Shown: piece by piece, positions 9,060 through 17,586 of the stretch
Position numbering within the stretch: position 1 is the first letter of the stretch
Layout of the letters: each line of letters starts with the position of its first letter
From: Gammaproteobacteria bacterium
Lineage (GTDB): Bacteria; Pseudomonadota; Gammaproteobacteria; Enterobacterales; Kangiellaceae
Assembly: GCA_030432465.1 (NCBI GenBank)
Contig: JAUIHB010000003.1
Span: 1 to 41,896 of the forward strand
Reading direction: 5' to 3'
Length of the DNA stretch: 41,896 nt
Notes under the pieces: generated by a model
What the model was told of the DNA's origin: nothing
Seen by the model: only the letters and a program-made list of their open reading frames with translations
Database searches by the model: none
Translations under genes and position numbers: made by a program

Positions 9060-9470
9060 TTATGCTCCAAAATATTTTTCCATAAATTCAGGAGAAGGTT
9101 CGCATTCTGAGCTTATGTCTACCAATACACCATCTGGATCTGTGGTAAGAAATCGACGTTGACCATAGATTTCGTTCATTGGTTTTTGAACAATATTTAA
9201 GTTAAGCGAAAGAGCTTTAGCATAGATCTCATCACAATTGTTAACTACAAAAGCAACACTAAACCCTTGCGGCTGTTTTTGAAAATCTAAAGGTATGAGT
9301 TGATCATTGACGGGTTGTAAGGTTAGGTTAATATCCTTATTTATTGGTGATGTCAATTGCACGATCCAATCCGCCTCAAATGTTTTCTCAAGTCCAAGTA
9401 GATCACAGTAAAATTTTTTTGAGAGGTTTAAATCATTGACGTAAATGGCTGTAACTATTCGACTTACCAT
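9060..9470 (-). CDS. VOC family (glyoxalase/bleomycin-resistance fold) protein
   Basis: A 136-residue protein with two beta-alpha-beta-beta-beta modules of the vicinal oxygen chelate fold. It begins IVTAIYVNDLNLSKKFYCDLLGL, the usual first strand and helix, and ends FLTTDPDGVLVDISSE, the usual final strands carrying a metal-ligand glutamate or aspartate position. Such proteins include dioxygenases, lyases and antibiotic-binding proteins, and the substrate cannot be told. It lies just upstream, on the same strand, of the TonB-receptor remnant. No operon partner is evident. Confidence 0.82.
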   Translation of the reverse strand: MVSRIVTAIYVNDLNLSKKFYCDLLGLEKTFEADWIVQLTSPINKDINLTLQPVNDQLIPLDFQKQPQGFSVAFVVNNCDEIYAKALSLNLNIVQKPMNEIYGQRRFLTTDPDGVLVDISSECEPSPEFMEKYFGA

Positions 9471-9544
9471 GCTGTTTCTCTCTTATCCTATCGTTATTTG
9501 TTGAGTGAATTTTAACTTTTTAGGCTTTATACATTCGTGTTATT

Positions 9545-9628
9545 TTAACCAATACATTGCCCACTTGTACAATCTGCCAACACTCCATTTGAAACTGAAA
9601 GCAATAGTAAATAAATTAACTTTCTCAT
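9545..9628 (-). CDS. 27-residue secreted peptide or truncated gene start
   Basis: A short minus-strand frame reads a charged start (MRK), a run of leucine-rich hydrophobic residues, a likely signal peptidase site after VLA, and only nine mature residues, DCTSGQCIG, before a stop. The pattern of signal peptide plus an early Cys-x4-Cys is unlikely to be random in this AT-rich spacer. It may be the beginning of a small secreted protein gene broken by a stop or deletion, or a real tiny peptide. No strong ribosome binding site is seen. Confidence 0.3.
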   Translation of the reverse strand: MRKLIYLLLLSVSNGVLADCTSGQCIG

Positions 9629-9964
9629 ATTAACTTCGATTAATAAATGTATATTTTGTCTCTGAATACCACTATAACGATTACTTAATTTCTACGTCTA
9701 TACTTCTTTTTTGTTCATGATTATTTTTTACCCGTCTAACAGATAAATCACCCTTAAGTTTTACCTGACTAAATGAGCGATTTATGAATAATACAATGTT
9801 GGTGTTAACTTGACAAAAAAATGTTTTTAAATCTGCTTTGTCCAAAATAATAAAGCGATTTTAAGTGTTGAAGTATTGTTGTAAGTGAGGAAGATGCTGC
9901 TTAAGTTTAGGTCACCTGACTTTTCATAAAGCTATAATAAAAGTCAGATGACTATTTGTTAATG
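9629..9964. other. intergenic region without a recognisable gene
   Basis: About 340 AT-rich bases between the short secreted frame and the PKD/PPC protein gene. No frame of convincing composition and no RNA gene was recognised. The only structured element is the inverted repeat at 9911-9952, listed separately. Confidence 0.6.
9911..9952 (-). terminator. inverted repeat downstream of the PKD/PPC gene, possible terminator
   Basis: GTCACCTGACTTTT at 9911-9924 pairs with AAAAGTCAGATGAC at 9939-9952, a 14-base stem with one mismatch and a 14-base loop. It lies 12 bases past the stop of the minus-strand gene at 9965. The stem ends in A/T tracts but no separate U-run follows, so termination is only likely. 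Confidence 0.45.
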
Positions 9965-11248
9965 TTAATATCGCGCGACAAGGCTTACATTTTTAAAATC
10001 ACTATAGGCTTTGAGCATAACATAGTATGTGCCTTGATTTGGCCGATAAAAATAACAGGACTCATAACTCCCCCAACGGTAAGGGCGACAGTCATAATTA
10101 TTTTCTGTTGGTATTTCTCCTTGTAAAACATACAGATCAGCATCACCTTGGTTACCAAAAATTCTCACTTTTAACTGACTTGTGTTATATGGTATTTCTA
10201 CTTTGAAATACTGTGTGCTTCCCTTATTGCCTGATAAGTTATCTATAGGTTCGTTATTTTTCAATAATGGATAATCAGGTGTGTCGATTGTAAGTGAGTC
10301 ATGATAAATAAAAGAATAAAATTCGATATGATATAAGTTGACTGTAATTGGTTCATTGTGTCTAAAAAAATGGGTCGTAATTTGTTCATCTGATACAGTA
10401 TAGTCACCAAAATTCCAATATGATTTTGCTTCAGAGTTCGGACTAGGTATGTATGTATTAGTAAACTGAATGAGTTTGCCTTCTGGTGTTTCTTCAATCA
10501 CATCGAATGAGATAAAGTCAGTATTATTTATTGGAGTAAAAGGCGGCGGAGGTGGCATAGTTGATTGATCTACTATTTTCAATCGCGCATTGCCAAAATC
10601 AGAAACACCAATCACTTTTATTGTGAGTTTTGAGTATTGTTTTGGATTTTCGATAATGCAGTATTCATCGTACTTTGAGTGAGCATTGCATAGTGATTCA
10701 GTTTGTTCGTCAGCAAATACTTTTAAATCGGCATTTCCCCAACCGCCTTCTAGTTGTACCTGGACATGATAATAACTGTCTTTTATCAAAAGTTGCTCAG
10801 TGATTACGGTATCTGAATTTCCTGAGACTGTACGGGTAAGATATTCCTTGTCGGGGACTGGTATCGGTGGCCCATCATTAATAAATTTTGAGACGTAGGC
10901 AGTTCTCTTTTTTCCTAGCTCATCCGTAACTCTAAGTTCAATAACATGATACCCATCTTCAAATGTAATATTAAACACTTCACCTGAAGATACTTTAATA
11001 AAATTATGATACCAGTCTCTTCGTACTATTAAGCCATTTGCCGAAGAACTGTTATCGGTAAACTCAAAACTATTAGAAGACAATTGGGTGGTATTTATTT
11101 TTGCAAAAGGAAAGTCAACTCCATTAACAGGATCAACCTGATTTTGGGAGAATACAGTGGGTGTATTAATTGTCAGTAATATAAGAACTAATGGTATTAA
11201 TCTATGAGAGAAAAGAATACAACATCGAATGAGGCGCTTTGTAGTCAT
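9965..11248 (-). CDS. secreted protein with PKD-like and two pre-peptidase C-terminal domains
   Basis: A 427-residue exported protein. A signal peptide covers about residues 1-34. A PKD-like segment follows (about 45-125, with FEDGYHVIELRVTDELG). Next is a first pre-peptidase C-terminal (PPC) domain (about 140-230, with VQLEGGWGNADLKVFADEQ and paired cysteines). A second PKD-like domain (about 240-325, with SYWNFGDYTVSDEQ) precedes a second PPC domain (about 335-427, with VRIFGNQGDADLYVLQGE and a terminal YYVMLKAYSDF). These domains usually ride on secreted proteases or surface hydrolases, but no catalytic domain is present here. It may be a binding or adhesion protein, or a partner of a protease encoded elsewhere. 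Confidence 0.82.
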   Translation of the reverse strand: MTTKRLIRCCILFSHRLIPLVLILLTINTPTVFSQNQVDPVNGVDFPFAKINTTQLSSNSFEFTDNSSSANGLIVRRDWYHNFIKVSSGEVFNITFEDGYHVIELRVTDELGKKRTAYVSKFINDGPPIPVPDKEYLTRTVSGNSDTVITEQLLIKDSYYHVQVQLEGGWGNADLKVFADEQTESLCNAHSKYDEYCIIENPKQYSKLTIKVIGVSDFGNARLKIVDQSTMPPPPPFTPINNTDFISFDVIEETPEGKLIQFTNTYIPSPNSEAKSYWNFGDYTVSDEQITTHFFRHNEPITVNLYHIEFYSFIYHDSLTIDTPDYPLLKNNEPIDNLSGNKGSTQYFKVEIPYNTSQLKVRIFGNQGDADLYVLQGEIPTENNYDCRPYRWGSYESCYFYRPNQGTYYVMLKAYSDFKNVSLVARY

Positions 11249-11497
11249 TTTTATTTTTCCTATTATTATTAATTAAATTTTTCATTGACGTTGTATGCTT
11301 ACTGAGCTTTTCTCGACAGTGTTTTTTTGTAAAATCGTCTAAGCATGCTCAGAATAAAAGTGTGGTTGATTTCGAAATGCGATACTTGCTTGAAGAGAAA
11401 AACAGTAATTTTACAGATAGTTATATGACTGATTAATCAAGTAAAAAAAGCTCAGCTTTACATTCACTGCAATTATATATTGGATTTTATATAGGCC

Positions 11498-11523
11498 GTC
11501 AGGAGTAGAGTGTTACTCCTGAC
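11498..11523 (-). terminator. perfect 10-base stem downstream of the thioesterase gene
   Basis: GTCAGGAGTA at 11498-11507 and TACTCCTGAC at 11514-11523 form a perfect stem with a 6-base loop, 12 bases after the minus-strand thioesterase stop. No U-run follows in that direction, so it may terminate transcription weakly or protect the mRNA end. Confidence 0.5.
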
Positions 11524-11535
11524 TATTTGATTAAA

Positions 11536-12024
11536 TTAACCTGCTTCTATTTGTTTTAATAATTCTGCTCTTTCTTCCGCCGATTTTTTTATGACTAATG
11601 CCATTTTGTGAGCTTTTTCGTCTTCTGGAGTTAGTTCTAAAAGTGGGACTTGAGTGGGTTGTCTTTGATAATCAAAAGCTACAAAATTCAAAAAAGCACT
11701 TACACAACGCATTAATTTGTTACCGCCAATATCGCGATAAACATCGGCTTTTACCATCATTGAACTGTTACCAACGGCAACAACTCGTGCGGTGGTTTTT
11801 ATGTTGTCGCCAACCATGATGGGTTTGGCAAAATGAACCGCTTCTACTGTGACGGTTGAAACCTCTCTTTCACTAAAGCGTTTGGCTGCCATGGCTGCGG
11901 TAGTATCCATTATTGCCATAACATCACCACCAAACATGTTGCCACTGGGGTTAGCCTGATTGGGGAAAACTAAATTCCAGTTAACCATAACTTCTGCTTG
12001 CTTGGTGGGTCTTGTTTCACTCAT
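11536..12024 (-). CDS. acyl-CoA thioesterase, hotdog fold (YciA/ACOT type)
   Basis: A 162-residue single-hotdog thioesterase. The conserved NPSGNMFGGDVMAIMD segment (about residues 26-41) holds the helix with the catalytic Asp. The VTVEAVHFAKPIMVGD strand follows, as in YciA and acyl-CoA hydrolase families. It should hydrolyse acyl-CoA to free acid and CoA in the cytoplasm. Chain-length preference is not readable. An in-frame ATG lies at 12039, but the 12024 start is preferred because an AAGG ribosome binding site stands about 8 bases before it. The 12039 ATG directly abuts the U-run of a terminator. It is downstream of the copper receptor gene on the same strand. Confidence 0.88.
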   Translation of the reverse strand: MSETRPTKQAEVMVNWNLVFPNQANPSGNMFGGDVMAIMDTTAAMAAKRFSEREVSTVTVEAVHFAKPIMVGDNIKTTARVVAVGNSSMMVKADVYRDIGGNKLMRCVSAFLNFVAFDYQRQPTQVPLLELTPEDEKAHKMALVIKKSAEERAELLKQIEAG

Positions 12025-12040
12025 TACTTTTGCCTTCATA

Positions 12041-12074
12041 AAAAAATACCAGTATTAGACAAGTCTAAACTGGT
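12041..12074 (-). terminator. intrinsic terminator after the copper receptor gene
   Basis: On the minus strand ACCAGTTTAGAC, a TT loop and GTCTAATACTGGT form a 12-base stem with one bulged base, followed by A and seven T (12047-12041). It lies about 70 bases past the receptor stop and ends exactly at the first possible ATG of the thioesterase gene. Upstream sequence (12131-12140) could pair with its 5' arm; see findings. Confidence 0.8.
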
Positions 12075-12144
12075 ACAAATCGATAGGAAAGCTGTTTTCA
12101 GTTATGCAGGTACAACTAATCGCTTAAGTCGTACCAATTAACGG

Positions 12145-14220
12145 TTAAAATCGATAAAGTATTGACCCCCAGATTTGTCTGCCCGGCTCGTTAACTCTGA
12201 CAGCCTGTGGGTTAAAGGGATCGCTATTTGCGCGACTGACATGGTAGGCGTACGTGGTGTCTAATAAATTATTGATCCCTGCAGAAAGTTGCCAGTCATT
12301 CGCAAGGTCGTAGCGGAGTTTAAAGTCTAATGCTGTCCAGCTATCTGACTCCCCTGCGTCCAAGGCACTGCCTTGCATCATGTTATCGTCAACATCGTTT
12401 TGCTCTCGTGCAAATCTAACGTCTAACCAGTAAGTTATGTTTGGTTGTTCGTAGTTAATTTGTAGTAATCCTTCGATAGGTGGTATTTGATACAAAGGTT
12501 GATCATCGTTGGAGTGGGTGCCTTTTACATAGGCTAGATTGCCGTGTAGATGCCAGTTTTCGGTTAGTGAATAACGTGTACTTAACTCTAATCCATTGAG
12601 TGTTGCGTCAACATTGCGATAAATGGTGGCCATATCCATCACGATAATGCTTGGCTGCATTCTAGCTCTATCGCGTAGGATAAAGTCATTTACATTGTTG
12701 TGATAAATACTCAATTCTACCCAGCCTTTTGAGAGTGGCCATTTCGCACCAGCTTCTAGTTGGTTATGTCGTTCAGGAGAAATATCGGGGTTGCCTACCC
12801 AACGCATCATGGGGATCATGTTGGCGGCACCTACATAGCGTTCGGTAGCATCAGCAGTTCTTACCACAGAACTTAGCCCTAACCAGTATAAGCCTTGCTC
12901 TGTTTGATGATAAAAGCGTGAAAATCCACTCCAATTGCTTTCTTTCCTGCTTGCGGGAGTCTGTGGATAGTAAACCTGATATAAAGCCTGTCCTATTGTT
13001 GTGTTGAGGGCATTAGCGCTGGCTTCAATTCGATCAAAACGAACCCCAGATTTTAGCCGGGTTTTCTGACTGAACTGATATTCGGCATCTAAAGCTACCC
13101 CTTTGATATCTAATTCATTGTCTGGCCAAATTGTGGCTTGTAAATTGACCGGAGTGCCCACCATACCCATAAAGCGATCGGCCTGACGCTGGACGTTTTG
13201 CCAGTCAGCACTGGTTTGCCAGATCCATTGACCTGTTTCCCAGTGGGTAAGCCATTTTGCGCCTGTTGTGGTTGCTTTGGCGTCAGTGAGCATTCGCATT
13301 GGTGCTGTTTGTTGACGCAGACTATAGTTATCCATTACATGGTGTGCATCATTCCAATACACTTGATATTCACTAAAGCGGTTACCTAATTGATCTCCTT
13401 GTAGATATAACAGTTGAATGGCATCCATATCGGTTGTTGGTCCATCCATCATGGTGCCTGCAAATAATGCATCACTGCCGCGATTCGCCATGATTGATAG
13501 ACGTAGCTCATCTTCATTATTAGGTGTGTAGCCTGTAATTAAAGTGTTAGTCAAAGTTTTAAAAGCGGTACGGGTGGTTTGTCCATCACCATCTTGATAG
13601 CTATCCTGATCAATGATTTGGCTGATGAGCCTGAAGTAGCCTTGTTGGCTACCTGCGCTCATATCGATACCTGCTTTATAAAAATCTGGCGAATAGGCTA
13701 ACATGGCTTTGCCTTGTGGACTTTCGCTCAGTTGTGGCTTCAGACGCTTAAAGTTGATGCTACCTGCGGTTCCGCCGGAGCCTAAAGTTAAAGTTTCGAC
13801 ACCTTTGATAATTTGTACTTCATCCCAACCAAAAGGTTCAGTATAAGCGCCTGGAGAATCCATACGATTAGGACCTGCGCCATGTAAAAAAGCACCTTGT
13901 TGCAAAAGGTTTATGCGAGTTTGTGACTGGCCGCGTAGTACAGGATCGGTTCCGTGCGCGCCCGCTCTGCTCGCTGAAAATCCGGCAATTCGGGTTAATA
14001 AATCACCTGCATCAATAATTACTTGGTTATCGTAATCATCAAGTTGGGTTTGGTGTCCTTCAATTTTTTGTTGCATTGGTGAGCCGGTAATAACGAGCTT
14101 ATTGGTCGAATGTTGCTTTTTTGTGTCATTTGAGGTCGTGTCTTGTGGTAACACCAATGCAGAATGGGTGCTTAACAGGCAACAAACTAAAACATTGGTT
14201 TTTTTAATTGGGTAATTCAT
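12145..14220 (-). CDS. TonB-dependent copper receptor (OprC/NosA type)
   Basis: A 691-residue outer-membrane receptor with a signal peptide (about residues 1-26), plug (about 35-165) and beta barrel ending LYRF. The plug reads AHGTDPVLRGQSQTRINLL and MDSPGAYTEPFGWDEVQIIKG, which is the pattern of the TonB-dependent copper receptor family. The barrel includes MANRGSDALFAGTMMDGP and HHVMDNYSLRQQ, close to my recollection of OprC, and Met- and His-rich stretches suited to copper. It imports copper or a copper complex using TonB energy. It is divergent from the RegB/RegA-like genes at 14441, with a palindrome between them, and has a terminator behind it. Confidence 0.87.
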   Translation of the reverse strand: MNYPIKKTNVLVCCLLSTHSALVLPQDTTSNDTKKQHSTNKLVITGSPMQQKIEGHQTQLDDYDNQVIIDAGDLLTRIAGFSASRAGAHGTDPVLRGQSQTRINLLQQGAFLHGAGPNRMDSPGAYTEPFGWDEVQIIKGVETLTLGSGGTAGSINFKRLKPQLSESPQGKAMLAYSPDFYKAGIDMSAGSQQGYFRLISQIIDQDSYQDGDGQTTRTAFKTLTNTLITGYTPNNEDELRLSIMANRGSDALFAGTMMDGPTTDMDAIQLLYLQGDQLGNRFSEYQVYWNDAHHVMDNYSLRQQTAPMRMLTDAKATTTGAKWLTHWETGQWIWQTSADWQNVQRQADRFMGMVGTPVNLQATIWPDNELDIKGVALDAEYQFSQKTRLKSGVRFDRIEASANALNTTIGQALYQVYYPQTPASRKESNWSGFSRFYHQTEQGLYWLGLSSVVRTADATERYVGAANMIPMMRWVGNPDISPERHNQLEAGAKWPLSKGWVELSIYHNNVNDFILRDRARMQPSIIVMDMATIYRNVDATLNGLELSTRYSLTENWHLHGNLAYVKGTHSNDDQPLYQIPPIEGLLQINYEQPNITYWLDVRFAREQNDVDDNMMQGSALDAGESDSWTALDFKLRYDLANDWQLSAGINNLLDTTYAYHVSRANSDPFNPQAVRVNEPGRQIWGSILYRF

Positions 14221-14282
14221 TGTTTATAACTAATTGAAAAATAAAGCAGTAAGTATCTTAACTATTAAGTGACTTGTTGCCT

Positions 14283-14301
14283 ATGCGACCAATTGTCGCA
14301 T
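14283..14301. promoter_or_regulatory. RegA/PrrA/RegR-box-like palindrome
   Basis: ATGCGAC, five bases CAATT, GTCGCAT: a perfect 7-base inverted repeat between the copper receptor and the regB-like gene. It fits the half sites GNGRC-N5-GNCGC described for RegA/RegR-type regulators. It lies 63 bases upstream of the receptor start and about 140 upstream of regB. Confidence 0.6.
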
Positions 14302-14440
14302 CAGTCTTTGATATGGAGCTGATAGAATAAAGCGATTCGCAATTGATAAGTTGTTAAGATGACAAAATAGCGGTTAAATCTGGTTAGCTGCTAAATTTGA
14401 AGAGTTGTTAAACCTGAATGTTTGCTAAGTTTGAACAGAA

Positions 14441-15784
14441 ATGATGCTGAATTTTTTCGATACCTCTAAGGCCAATTTTAATCTGGATCATGCTGTGATT
14501 CTTAATCGAGTGCGTTTGGTCGCTATTGTGAGCCATGTTTTGCTTATCGCATTAGCGCATTGGTATCTCGCGATTAAACTGCCTCTGCTTTGGTTGGTTG
14601 GACTATTGTGGATTGAAGTTATTTTTCAACTGTATAGTTGGTTGCAAGCTAAAAAAAATCATCAGGCTAGTTCGAAGCAGTTATTTGCTCAGCTGGTATT
14701 TGATTCCTGTATTTTGGCTGCGTTGGTGTATTTTACCGGGGGATCAAGTAATCCTTTTATCTACCTGCTTTTACTTTATATTGCGCTCGGTACTCTAATG
14801 CTAGCCCCGCAAGAGCTAATTTTTATTGGTATTTTGCAGCTAATCTTGTACTCCATATTGAATAATTACCAGCAGCCATTAGAGCTAACCGATGCCAGTC
14901 CGTTAAACTCTTTTCATATGCATATGGCTGGTATGTGGGTCAACTTTGTATTGACGGTTGTGTTGATTGCAATTTTTGGCTTGTTGGCTCGGTATGCCAT
15001 GCTGAAACAGGAGAAGAAAATTCAGCAACTTCATGAAAAACAACTGAAAGATGAGCAGTTATTAAGTTTAGGAATTATGTCGGCCAGTGCAGCTCATGAA
15101 CTAGGGACTCCTCTGGCAACCATGGCGGTTGTTATTGATGACTTAAAGTATCAGGTGGTGGAAAGTGGCGAAAGTCATTTAACTGAGGATTTGGTATTGT
15201 TATCTGAACAAATTCAGGTGTGTCGAGGAATTATTCAAAGCCTTAGCGAAAAGAGCCGTATTACTCAGTTGAAGTTGAGTGGTAAACAAGTTGATGACTC
15301 TCCAAGAAACTCTTTAACAACCGAACACTCAACATTATTTAAATTACAGATTAATCAATTGCTAGAAAATTGGCTGGTGTATCGGCCTCAAATTCAATTG
15401 ATACAGCATTGGGAAGCCGCTTTTGATAAATTTTATTTTTCATTGCCAATTAGTGTTGAACAAGGAATTGTGAATCTGTTAGACAATGCGGCTGATGCGA
15501 GTGTCGCCAATGGCGGTGATAAAATAGAAATAGCGTTTGTGCTGGCCGAGAGTCAATTGCTGATTAAAATCCTTGATTTTGGGCAAGGGATCACCGAAGA
15601 AACGCGCCGTTCGATAGGCGTAAGTTTAGCTGAAACGGATAAAGAAAACGGGCTAGGTTGGGGGTTGTTTTTATCGAATGCCAGTATTGAGCGGGTTGGT
15701 GGTCAGGTTAAGCTGTCGGATATCGCTAGTGGTGGAACTGAAACGCAGATAGCTTTGCCATTAAAGGCAACAGTTGTTAGTTAG
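14441..15784 (+). CDS. regB: redox-sensing membrane histidine kinase, RegB/PrrB/ActS family
   Basis: A 447-residue kinase with about six membrane helices in residues 25-190, then a dimerisation and phosphoacceptor helix and an ATPase domain. Three RegB hallmarks are visible: the quinone-site heptapeptide GGSSNPF at residues 100-106, the H-box AAHELGTPLAT with phospho-acceptor His219, and a cysteine (Cys261, in QVCRGII) at the place of the redox-active cysteine of RegB. The ATP site has NLLDNAADAS, DFGQGI and GLGWGLFLSNA. It should autophosphorylate in response to the quinone-pool or redox state and signal to the response regulator encoded 41 bases downstream. Its start is one of two adjacent ATG codons. 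Confidence 0.92.
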   Translation: MMLNFFDTSKANFNLDHAVILNRVRLVAIVSHVLLIALAHWYLAIKLPLLWLVGLLWIEVIFQLYSWLQAKKNHQASSKQLFAQLVFDSCILAALVYFTGGSSNPFIYLLLLYIALGTLMLAPQELIFIGILQLILYSILNNYQQPLELTDASPLNSFHMHMAGMWVNFVLTVVLIAIFGLLARYAMLKQEKKIQQLHEKQLKDEQLLSLGIMSASAAHELGTPLATMAVVIDDLKYQVVESGESHLTEDLVLLSEQIQVCRGIIQSLSEKSRITQLKLSGKQVDDSPRNSLTTEHSTLFKLQINQLLENWLVYRPQIQLIQHWEAAFDKFYFSLPISVEQGIVNLLDNAADASVANGGDKIEIAFVLAESQLLIKILDFGQGITEETRRSIGVSLAETDKENGLGWGLFLSNASIERVGGQVKLSDIASGGTETQIALPLKATVVS

Positions 15785-15834
15785 TACTTACAGCCCTAAA
15801 CATGGCTGGGAAAACAAAATGGTGAGTGAGGCAA

Positions 15835-16365
15835 ATGTCAGTTGATTTTATCTTAATTGATGATAACGAGACTTTTCGCAGTGTACTGGCGAGAAGCTTA
15901 GCAAGACTTAATCATGAAGTTAGTCATTACTCTCATCCTAAAGAAGCATTGGTAAGGATTAGTGAAATTAACTCTCCTGTCGTGTTACTCGATTTAAAAC
16001 TTCAGGAAGATTCGGGATTACGATGGATAAAAGATTTGAAACAAGCGAATTCTCAAGCGCAGATTATTTTACTGACGGGCTATGCGAGTATTTCTACTGC
16101 TGTTGAAGCCATTAAATTAGGTGCGGATGATTATCTAGCCAAGCCTGTAACGGCACGTGACATACTGGCTCACCTTAACAAAGCGGAGCAAGGCACTGAA
16201 ACGCCTATTACCGATAAACCGATGTCGGTCGATCGTCTGGAGTGGGAACATATTCAAAAAGTACTTCAGGATCAGGAAGGTAATATTTCTGCTGCTGCTC
16301 GGGCATTGGGAATGCACAGAAGAACTTTACAGCGAAAATTAGCCAAACGCCCAGTTAAATCCTGA
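15835..16365 (+). CDS. regA: response regulator, RegA/PrrA/ActR family
   Basis: A 176-residue regulator. The receiver domain (about 1-120) has the acidic pair in LIDDNE, phospho-acceptor Asp53 in VVLLDLKL, Thr in LLTGYAS and Lys in YLAKPV. A short linker leads to a Fis-type helix-turn-helix, GNISAAARALGMHRRTLQRK, which is nearly invariant in RegA/PrrA/ActR. This is why the partner kinase at 14441 and the palindrome at 14283 are read as one system. An in-frame GTG lies 9 bases earlier (15826), but the ATG at 15835 gives the usual N-terminus. The neighbour rpiA converges 45 bases downstream. Confidence 0.92.
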   Translation: MSVDFILIDDNETFRSVLARSLARLNHEVSHYSHPKEALVRISEINSPVVLLDLKLQEDSGLRWIKDLKQANSQAQIILLTGYASISTAVEAIKLGADDYLAKPVTARDILAHLNKAEQGTETPITDKPMSVDRLEWEHIQKVLQDQEGNISAAARALGMHRRTLQRKLAKRPVKS

Positions 16366-16410
16366 GCGTTAGTATTTAAAAGATTACCTGAGAGTACATA
16401 GCCGTTTGAT

Positions 16411-17073
16411 TTAATATTCTTTAATTCCTTCGCTGGTCGCTAAAATTAAATGATCAGCAGAACGACGAGCAAATAGGCCGTTAGTGACGACACCAGTAAT
16501 TTGATTGATTTCAGCTTCTAAAATTTTGGGTTGCATAATTTCCATGTGATGAATATCGAGTATCACATTGCCGTTATCGGTCACAAATCCCTGACGATAA
16601 ACAGGATCTCCACCAAGTTTAACAATTTCTCTAGCTACATAACTACGTGCCATAGGTAACACTTCTATAGGAAGCGGAAATTCTCCGAGAATTTTAACGT
16701 ACTTTGATTCGTCTGCAATACACACAAATTTTTGTGCAACTGCAGCAATAATTTTTTCGCGAGTGAGTGCACCGCCGCCGCCTTTAATTAAATCTAATTG
16801 ATGATTTGCTTCATCGGCACCGTCTATATAAACCGGAATATCGGGGGCATTGTTTAAATCCACTACGTCGATTCCAATCGCTTTTAATCGTTTGGTTGAG
16901 GCTTCTGAGCTAGACACCGCGGCTTTAACTCGATGGCTATGTTCGGCGAGTAAATCAATAAAACAATTGACTGTTGAACCTGTGCCAATGCCAATAATTT
17001 CGCCGTCTACAATGTATTTTAGTGCTGCTTTTGCTGCTGCTATTTTTAACGCTTGTTGATTACTCATAACCAT
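16411..17073 (-). CDS. rpiA: ribose-5-phosphate isomerase A
   Basis: A 220-residue cytoplasmic isomerase that interconverts ribose 5-phosphate and ribulose 5-phosphate in the pentose phosphate pathway. Diagnostic segments are [15 protein letters not shown] (phosphate loop), [20 protein letters not shown] (active-site Asp, Glu and Lys) and [13 protein letters not shown]. The length equals that of the enteric enzyme. Two ATG codons, six bases apart (17073 and 17067), are possible starts and neither has a strong ribosome binding site. It opens the conserved block that continues with fau, 6S RNA and zapA, but is separated from them by a spacer with a small membrane peptide gene. Confidence 0.96.
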   Translation of the reverse strand: MVMSNQQALKIAAAKAALKYIVDGEIIGIGTGSTVNCFIDLLAEHSHRVKAAVSSSEASTKRLKAIGIDVVDLNNAPDIPVYIDGADEANHQLDLIKGGGGALTREKIIAAVAQKFVCIADESKYVKILGEFPLPIEVLPMARSYVAREIVKLGGDPVYRQGFVTDNGNVILDIHHMEIMQPKILEAEINQITGVVTNGLFARRSADHLILATSEGIKEY

Positions 17074-17547
17074 AAAACCATAAAGTTGCGGTGTGTCTGT
17101 GTAGTGTAAGCTTTATTTGAAATTAAAGCTGTTGCTAATACCTAAACAATAAATTAAACGCGATTATAACTGTTTTCACTTTTCCGCCGAAATGCAACTT
17201 TGAGATAACTTATGTGAACTGTTTATTAATTCAACAATTTTTTTTAAAAACAAGCTTGATCAGAAAAAAAAACAGGAGTATGTTGTTCGTCCGCTTGGAT
17301 TATCTCAAGTTTCTATAGCCCGCGAATTTAGCAAGCTACAGAAAAGGCTGGCGCTGCCGATAATAACTAAAAGCATATAACAATAATGATAAGTTTATAG
17401 CGTTTGAGAGAGTTTGAGTCAGTAATGGATCACAGCAATCAGATCGATGTTTGATATTAATAATAAAAAATAAAGCATAACTTACGATCAGTTAGTTTTG
17501 CTTGCTTTGTAGTTTGGCAAGGGACTCCTTAGATATTCATAATAATA
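17074..17547. other. long spacer upstream of rpiA and of a small membrane peptide
   Basis: About 470 AT-rich bases. I see a 7-base inverted repeat (17109-17130, arms AGCTTTA/TAAAGCT) near the rpiA start, and no convincing frame. Position 17460-17547 could be a transcribed leader for the 44-residue peptide gene that follows. No known RNA family is recognised. Confidence 0.5.
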
Positions 17548-17575
17548 AAAAACGCCTGTTAAAAAGGCAGTTTTT
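17548..17575 (+). terminator. hairpin with terminal U-run in the leader of the 44-residue peptide gene
   Basis: AAAAACGCCT pairs with AGGC, a bulged A and GTTTTT, closed by a GTTAAAA loop. The U-run is part of the stem and is followed at once by CGGAG, the ribosome binding site of the next gene. It could terminate an upstream short RNA or attenuate the peptide gene. Confidence 0.5.
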
Positions 17576-17586
17576 CGGAGAACCAC

